NCBI GenBank assembly: GCA_004369045.1
Contig: ML213505.1
Coordinates: 1,237,849-1,301,848 of the forward strand
DNA from: Heliocybe sulcata
Lineage: Eukaryota > Basidiomycota > Agaricomycetes > Gloeophyllales > Gloeophyllaceae
DNA: 64,000 nt
Reading direction: 5' to 3'
A program made the position numbers and the translations under genes. The notes under the pieces are model-generated. The model did not search any database. It had not been told where the DNA came from and saw only the letters and a program-made list of their open reading frames with translations. Positions 58,312 through 64,000 of this stretch are shown piece after piece; within the stretch, counting starts at the first letter, position 1; each line of letters opens with the position of its first letter.

Positions 58312-61300
58312 GGATACCCAGAGTTTGACGTGAGTAGACATCAACCAACGTTCTGTCTGAACCTTCGGTAGCTAACATGTACCTCCCTTTTGCTCACAAA
58401 GCGACACCGATGGCGAGGCGACGCAGATCTTGGAGAATTTGGCGCGTGGCGGCGCAAATATGTGGAGGCCACCAGCGGGCACCGCTGAGCCAGAACCATT
58501 GCTTGACGACTCCCTTGGTAGCTATCCCAAAGATACATCAGCAGAGTCGTCTGATCTGTATAGCGCTGCACCCCGCCATAATTTCTACGACCAGCCAGAA
58601 CACGACGAATTCTTCGGTAATGAGGACTCTCAAAAGGAAAATACGCCTGCGCCTTGTGACAATAAACCTTCCACGCCTGGTCCTCATCCTGTATTTTCTT
58701 CCGCAAACAGCTCCAAATCTGGAGGTAAAATCCCTGCATCAAACGATAATAATTGTGTATCTCCCGACCCATCTTCCCGAAGTTCTGAACATGCAACGAC
58801 CGGACTAGGGGATGTGTCCCCGGAAATGACGAACGACGCCTCGCGCTCGCCGTTTAAGGGAAATATCCCTTTGTCTGGGCCATCGACAAAGCTAGTTTCC
58901 TTTATGTCACCCAACTCTAGAACCATCAGTTCGGCTCCGGCGGTGGCACAAAGACGCGGTCTCCTTCCTGCCAAACCCCGGCCACGCCATCCTTCACCTC
59001 CTGCTTCTCAAGATTCCTTCATCGACCCGCTCCCTGATCCCGCGAAGGCGTACATCGCGTCCGACCCTCAGTTCCACATCCCCTTGGACCAATTGGGAGA
59101 AGAGTCACAGAGCTCTGTCACTCAATCCCCGGCGCGTGCCACAGCTCCCGACAGAATGTCGCTTTTGCGCGCGTTACGTCGCGATCCCTCGCCCGGCCAC
59201 AGTCCAGCTCGCGACGAAGAGCCGGTCGTTCTCGTCCCTGCCACTCCATCCGCGGCCAGCTCTCAGAACTCCGCACCCCAGGAGTTATCGCTCTACCCGC
59301 AGTCGCAAGATGGATACTTGTATCCGAACGCTCAGGCCGAATACTCAGCGTCATCTTCGCAGCCGGACGACGTCAATGCAAGCAACAGCGCGTCTCACGA
59401 CCAAAGTCAGGCATCCGAGCCACAGCCGTGGCAGCCCACGCAAGAGACCGAGTCCAGCCAGTCCTCGCTGGAAGATAGATACCAGTTCCCGCCTTCAACG
59501 GTGGTGGCCACACAGGCCACCGAGTACCAGGAGACGCAGGTCGCCAGCGATAATGGCGCCGCTGACGCTGAGCCCACGCAAGTCGAGCCGCCTTCCCTTC
59601 TCTCGGAACCGATGGCACGCTCGACTGCACCTTCAATCTCCACGAATGCGACGGCAGGAGTTACGAGGAGCCTTCTGAGCACCATCCCGAAGGAGAAGCT
59701 GGGCCGCTATAAAGTAATCGCTACAGAGACGCGTGGTAGAGGCAGGGTCCCGGAGGTACCAGTGGCACCTCCACTGTCGGGTGTTCCTGAAATCCAGACT
59801 GCTCCGTTGGTGGCAACTCAGCAGGCTACGAGCCAGCCTGCGCGTGATATCCGGCGGCGCGGGGCTGCTCCCACCGAAGACTCTTCAGACGTCGTTCCAG
59901 ACTCCGAACCCGCTAGGCTGGCAAGACTCGAATCGAGTCCTCCGATTCCTCTTGCTGATGTCGTGAAGCGAACCGTGAATCTTACAGGAAGGGAAGATGA
60001 TGATTCAGACCTGACTGAGATAGATGCATATTCGGATGATGACCACCATGCGCCGTCTGAACCATCGCCGACAGTGGTGAATAAGGGAAAGGCAGCAGCA
60101 GTGAGTCCTTGTCGTTTCTGAACTAGCGTATGGTCTAGTCTCATCAACCTTCAGTTGGCTGCAGCCCCCGAGGCCTCCGAGGTCCAAGTCGGCGAGAAGA
60201 GTACACCTGAGAACCGTGGCCGCGGCAGGGTATCCCGAGACCAGGTCAAGAACGGCGCAGTGCAGAAGCATAAGGAAGAGGAAGTGGTTCCGTCATCAGT
60301 CCCAGGCGAAGACGCCAAAGCTGCAGCCAAGTCCATCACCGCTTCTGCGTCCGGGCGAAAAGCGGCTCCCAAGAGACGTACTAGGTCGAAGGCTGCATCT
60401 AAGACCCGCAAGCCCAAAGCCGCAGCCAAAGCCATCCCGGATGATAGGCAATCCGACACTGAGGCCGACGACGATGAGCAAGGCGGTCCGCCAGGACCGC
60501 CTAAGCGTCGCGATGCTGTCAGGGAAGAAGAAGAGGAGACTGAACCCGACGACATCCGTAACGGCATGCAAGTCGACTCGCAGGAGGCTATGCCACCGCC
60601 TCCGGCGAGTCGCGCCCCGTCGAGGAAACGGAAGCGCCCCGCCGCAGTCGAGGGGCCGAGGACGAGGGCCGCGTCTCGGGCCCCGACTGCCAGGGGAAGC
60701 TACTCGCCTTCAGTAGCTTCGACAGTGGACAGGGCCAGCAAGCGAGCCCGGACGGCAACCCCTAGTATTCGTAGCCTTCGAGAGCCCACGAGAGTCTTCG
60801 CTCAATGGAACGACGGGACGTATTTCCCTGGTGTCCTTAATTCCCACCGGGGTTCTGGCTGCTATGAAGTTCGATTCGATGATGGCTCATTTAAGACACT
60901 CGAAGTCGCGAAGATACGCCTTTGCCAGCTCGCTGAAGGTGATGCGGTACGCGTCCCCCGTAAGGCAGGTTGTGAAGAGACGGGAAAGGTCGTCGAAGTC
61001 GAAGGCTCCGCCTCTAGATCAAGGGTTGTCGTGGAATACGACCGGAAAGATGGGAATGAGATCGAGGATTTGACGATGGCCGACATCCGGATCGCTGGTC
61101 GTGTCGTTAACAGATCTTGGAAGAACCGGATGCTCGTTCCGAACGCGATTGCCACCGTTCTGGAAGGCCCATTGAGGCAGACGTTGTCGCACAGCTCTCT
61201 GAAGAGCAGGACAACGAACCGCCTCGACGGAACGTATTTTATAATATCCAACAGTTCGACTAACCCTCACAATGAGAAGCACAAGGCAGATGCTGTCAGC

Positions 61301-62120
61301 AAAATCAAGGCGGCGGGTGGTGCCTTTATTGACGATTGGCCTTCGATTATTCCTATCGAGGGCCGTTTCTTGTCGTCTGGTAATTGCTGGGTCGCATCAC
61401 ACACTGACTTGAAGTTGGGTGCCTCTGAAAAGCTCCGCAAAATTTCCAGAGTCTTTCTCCTTTCCGACGACTGCACGACCAAGCCAAAGTTCCTTATGGC
61501 TCTGGCTTTTGGAGTACCATGCTTGCATATCCGTTGGGCCCTCGCTCCAGGAGTGGCGAGTAGTTGTCCTCCACAATGACGTTCTATTCTGACTTTCGCG
61601 TGTTCGCAGGATGACTGGCGACCATATCTTCTACCTGCCGGGTTCAGCGATACATTGGGGACAAGGATCTCGCAACGAGTGGATTTTGACTGGGGCGTTA
61701 CCGGAAACATTATGAAAGCCATTATGGATAACCCAGTCGCCATCAAGGTATTCGCCGATAAATCAATTCTTTGCTTGAGCGACAAATTCGTCCCTGTTCA
61801 GGCGGGTGCCACTAATAAGGTACGTCATGTATTAATGTTGTTTGCATTCACGCTTTCTCATTACTCCTCGTAAGATCGTCGCTGACGATAGAGGCACATT
61901 GGCCTGTGTTCCTCGGATCATTCTTGCCATGGGCGCGAAGCGAGTCGAGGCCGTCACTCAGACGCGGAATGCGCTGCAGAACCTCAAGGCTTATGACTAT
62001 ATCGTAGTGTCGAGTCCCAGCGACCTTGACACGCTTCGTCAACAGGGTCTCAAAGTGGCTAACTGGGAATGGGTGAAAGATTGCCTCATTGCAGGAAGAT
62101 TGCATAATCTGCCGGAATAG
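58312..62120 (+). CDS. DNA-damage checkpoint mediator with Tudor and tandem BRCT domains (Crb2/53BP1/Rad9-like)
   Basis: Exons 58312-58331, 58402-60100, 60155-61552, 61610-61819 and 61875-62120 give 1190 residues. Crb2/53BP1 binds methylated histone H4 and phosphorylated H2A at breaks and passes signal from ATM/ATR-type kinases to Chk1/Chk2-type kinases. The N-terminal 570 residues are disordered and hold many SQ/TQ sites. A basic, lysine-rich linker follows. The tandem Tudor region (about 780-900) includes FAQWNDGTYFPGVLNSHRGS and YEVRFDDGSFKTLEV. BRCT1 (about 925-1075) includes RLDGTYFIIS, GGAFIDDW and PCLHIRWALAPGDDW. BRCT2 includes LACVPRIILAMGAKRVEA and VANWEWVKDCLIAGRL. Domain order matches Crb2 and 53BP1. 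Confidence 0.9.
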
Positions 62121-62601
62121 TCGAGAGGTGACCAATTATTGTTATGTATATTATGCCATCTACCACGCACGACAATGCACGATCTTGTAAATACCCTATG
62201 TTGAAGCATTGCACGGTGCTCGGTTACGATCCACCTGCATGAGGAAAATGAGACAAACAGTTGGGCGGCCGAAAAAGACAGTGAGAATGAAACATGGCAA
62301 CTGCGAACAATAAAGCTAGGACGAATCATAGAACAGGAGCACTGTACTGAGAACCGAATGGGAGTATGATACAAGGCGGTGAAAATACACAAAATGAACA
62401 CTAGCGTAAAGCATTATACTTATGACAACCTTGCTACCAAGAAAGAGAGTGCTACATCTTCAAGTTCTGTCCGATGAAAGCGGTCAGATAAGCGCACGTA
62501 TTAGGGCAGACACGAAAGCCGGGAGGACGAAAAACAGCGTAAAGACCGTGAAGATGGATGATACAAGTGGTTGAGTCACTGAGGGAGCATCAGCAGAAGC
62601 G
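62121..62601. other. Convergent 3' spacer
   Basis: The spacer is 481 bp between the stop codons of the checkpoint gene and the kinase. Termination sequence only, as far as can be seen. Confidence 0.5.
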
Positions 62602-63972
62602 TTAGAATTCAAGAAATTGGTACGCGATCGGGTCGAAGCGTTGATATAGCGGAGGTGGTCTTTCCTCTCTGAAAAGACCGGGTATCTCATCGAGGGGCGG
62701 CAGGGGAAGATGGGAATAATGCCGGGTATCGTCATTGGCCGATATTTGAGGAATAATGGGTGCCTGGACGGCTGTCAGACGCTATCGACAAGACTGATCG
62801 CACATACATACCCTAATCTCGCGGCGTTCTAAGGCATTCCAATCCACCCCTCGGAACCAGGGATGATCCAAGACATCCTGGGGCCCTCCAATAAGGTTGC
62901 CTAACCTCTTACTCCTGTCCGGATGCAAGAATGCCTTGATCAATTCTCTTGAAAGGGGATCCATCTCCCTCGGCCAGTTAATCTTGCCTTGTAGAATCTT
63001 CTCGTATATGCCGTACGCGGTTTCATCAAAGAAGGGCGGGTACCCGACCATCATCTCATAGGCTAATATCCCACATGCCCACCAGTCCGCGGCTTTGCCG
63101 TGGCCGTCAGACTGGATGATCTCTGGGGCGAGATATTCCGGCGTGCCACAGAGTGTCCAGGTACGGTCGTCGACTGTCTTTGCGAAACCGAAATCTGTCA
63201 GACGCAAGTAGCCTCGGGTATCGAGCAGGAGGTTTTCGGGTTTGAGATCTCGATAGATGATATTAAATGAGTGAAGATGCTTCAGAGCTAGGACGATAGT
63301 TGCCAGATAAAAGCGAGTCACATCAGCGGTAAACCGGCCAGCGCGACGAAGGTGCGTGAAGAGTTCACCCCCGGGGACGTAGGATAGCAACATATAGATG
63401 TTAAGACTATCCTGGAATGTCGCGTAAAGATCAACAATGAATGGATGCCGAATACGCGAAAGGATGTAACGTTCCGCGTTAACATGTTCCACTTGACGGA
63501 GTCGAACAATCTCAGTCTTGCGCAGGATCTTCATTGCAAAGCAATTGTTTGTGCGTCCGGGTGAGTTCCTTAGTCTTACGAGGAGCACCCGACCGAAGGT
63601 GCCAGTCCCTGCCAATATTTCTATGAAGGAACGATCACCAAAACCTCGAACAAGATACGTACCTAGCGTGCCCTTCACCTCAAAATCGGTCAATTTCAAG
63701 TTGCCCGTGTTAACATGAGATGGCTCGTTCTCCAGCATCCGAAGCGGGGGTTCAGGGGGCGTCCTCGATCTAAGTGACTCGTCCTGGCTTGGCTTTTGCG
63801 ATGACAGAGTGTTCAGCTGCTGCTGGGAAACTAATGCAGACTGTGGATTTCCAGGATCCCTCTGGACCCCACTGTACCTAGGCTCCGTGTCCACTACGAT
63901 GGAGGCCTCCTGGTCGGCCTGGCTGTGAGGTGCTGGCGACATGGGTGGTGTGATAGGTCCATCGGTGACCAT
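62602..63972 (-). CDS. cAMP-dependent protein kinase catalytic subunit (PKA); 5' end may lie beyond the window
   Basis: Exons 63972-63663, 63608-62812 and 62763-62602 give 422 residues. PKA phosphorylates targets in the cAMP pathway that controls growth and nutrient response. After a Pro/Ser/Gln-rich N-terminus (about 90 residues), the kinase starts with LKLTDFEVKGTLGTGTFGRV. Key residues follow: the lysine in CFAMKILRK, catalytic YRDLKPENLLL, DFGFAK, the activation-loop threonine in RTWTLCGTPEYLAPEI, and the C-lobe PWFRGVDW. The terminal exon restores FDPIAYQFLEF, the FxxF tail that docks on the small lobe. The first intron splits the glycine loop. The frame stays open upstream of the ATG to the window edge, so a longer N-terminus is possible. 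Confidence 0.94.
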
Positions 63973-64000
63973 GGCTTCCGAATCGCGCCGGAGGGCTATG

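Noticed and set aside
59136-59678. A 180-codon frame within the checkpoint gene
   Set aside because: Arg/Ser/Pro-rich shadow frame of the long exon 58402-60100; no independent evidence.
1-64000. Possible secondary-metabolite, CRISPR or virus-derived cluster
   Set aside because: No synthetase or synthase core gene, no spacer arrays and no polymerase, integrase or capsid-like frames were seen; the genes are almost all conserved housekeeping genes.

Overview
This is a gene-dense window from a filamentous basidiomycete, most likely an Agaricomycete. The evidence is short introns (mostly 41-65 nt, about 135 in the models below), fungal branch sites (CTNAC/CTAAC type) close to AG acceptors, pyrimidine-rich promoters, small intergenic gaps, and a gene set that fits such a fungus (CE16 esterase, secreted sedolisin, PKA, proton-translocating transhydrogenase, Crb2-type checkpoint protein). 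I assigned the exons by reading frames, splice signals and protein-family conservation. Every model below closes in frame, but none is backed by transcripts.

Layout. Positions 1-3.8 kb are gene-poor: a degenerate repeat coding PYRRD-like peptides, an unresolved gene-like stretch, and a Tourist-type (PIF/Harbinger) MITE with a TAA target-site duplication. From 3.9 to 10 kb, three plus-strand enzyme genes follow: tRNA pseudouridine synthase Pus4, a DapA-family aldolase and an HxxxDG acyltransferase. From 10 to 26 kb lie Mediator subunit Med16, proteasome chaperone Pac3/PSMG3, the U5 snRNP GYF protein Lin1/CD2BP2, a PQ-loop vacuolar transporter, a CE16 esterase, a Sam37/metaxin protein, TAF7 and GPI transamidase subunit Gaa1. 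From 26 to 43 kb come a USP48-like deubiquitinase, a sedolisin, a 1198-residue unrecognised conserved-looking nuclear-type protein, Luc7 and a J-domain/ankyrin/RG-rich protein. A 1.7-kb gap without a gene follows. From 44.6 to 64 kb come FRG1, ribosomal protein L26, V-ATPase subunit D, NAD(P) transhydrogenase, an SLC35A-type nucleotide-sugar transporter, a single-span membrane protein, a Crb2/53BP1-like checkpoint protein and a PKA catalytic subunit whose 5' end may lie outside the window.

Almost all genes are conserved housekeeping genes in alternating orientation. I see no operon-like or metabolic cluster logic, no CRISPR, no convincing tRNA or rRNA, and no recognisable retroviral or other virus-like element. 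Several neighbours share short divergent promoters: FRG1/RPL26 (169 bp), Gaa1/USP48 (227 bp) and CE16/Sam37 (276 bp).

The most notable signals concern splicing rather than a new gene system. There are six inferred GC-AG introns, two microexons (4 and 7 nt) in the transhydrogenase, a stop-codon-only last exon in RPL26, and several stop-free introns whose length is a multiple of three, including one that interrupts the glycine-rich loop of PKA. Protein-level oddities are a ubiquitin-binding-type NZF finger at the end of the USP48-like enzyme and a J-domain/ankyrin/RG fusion.
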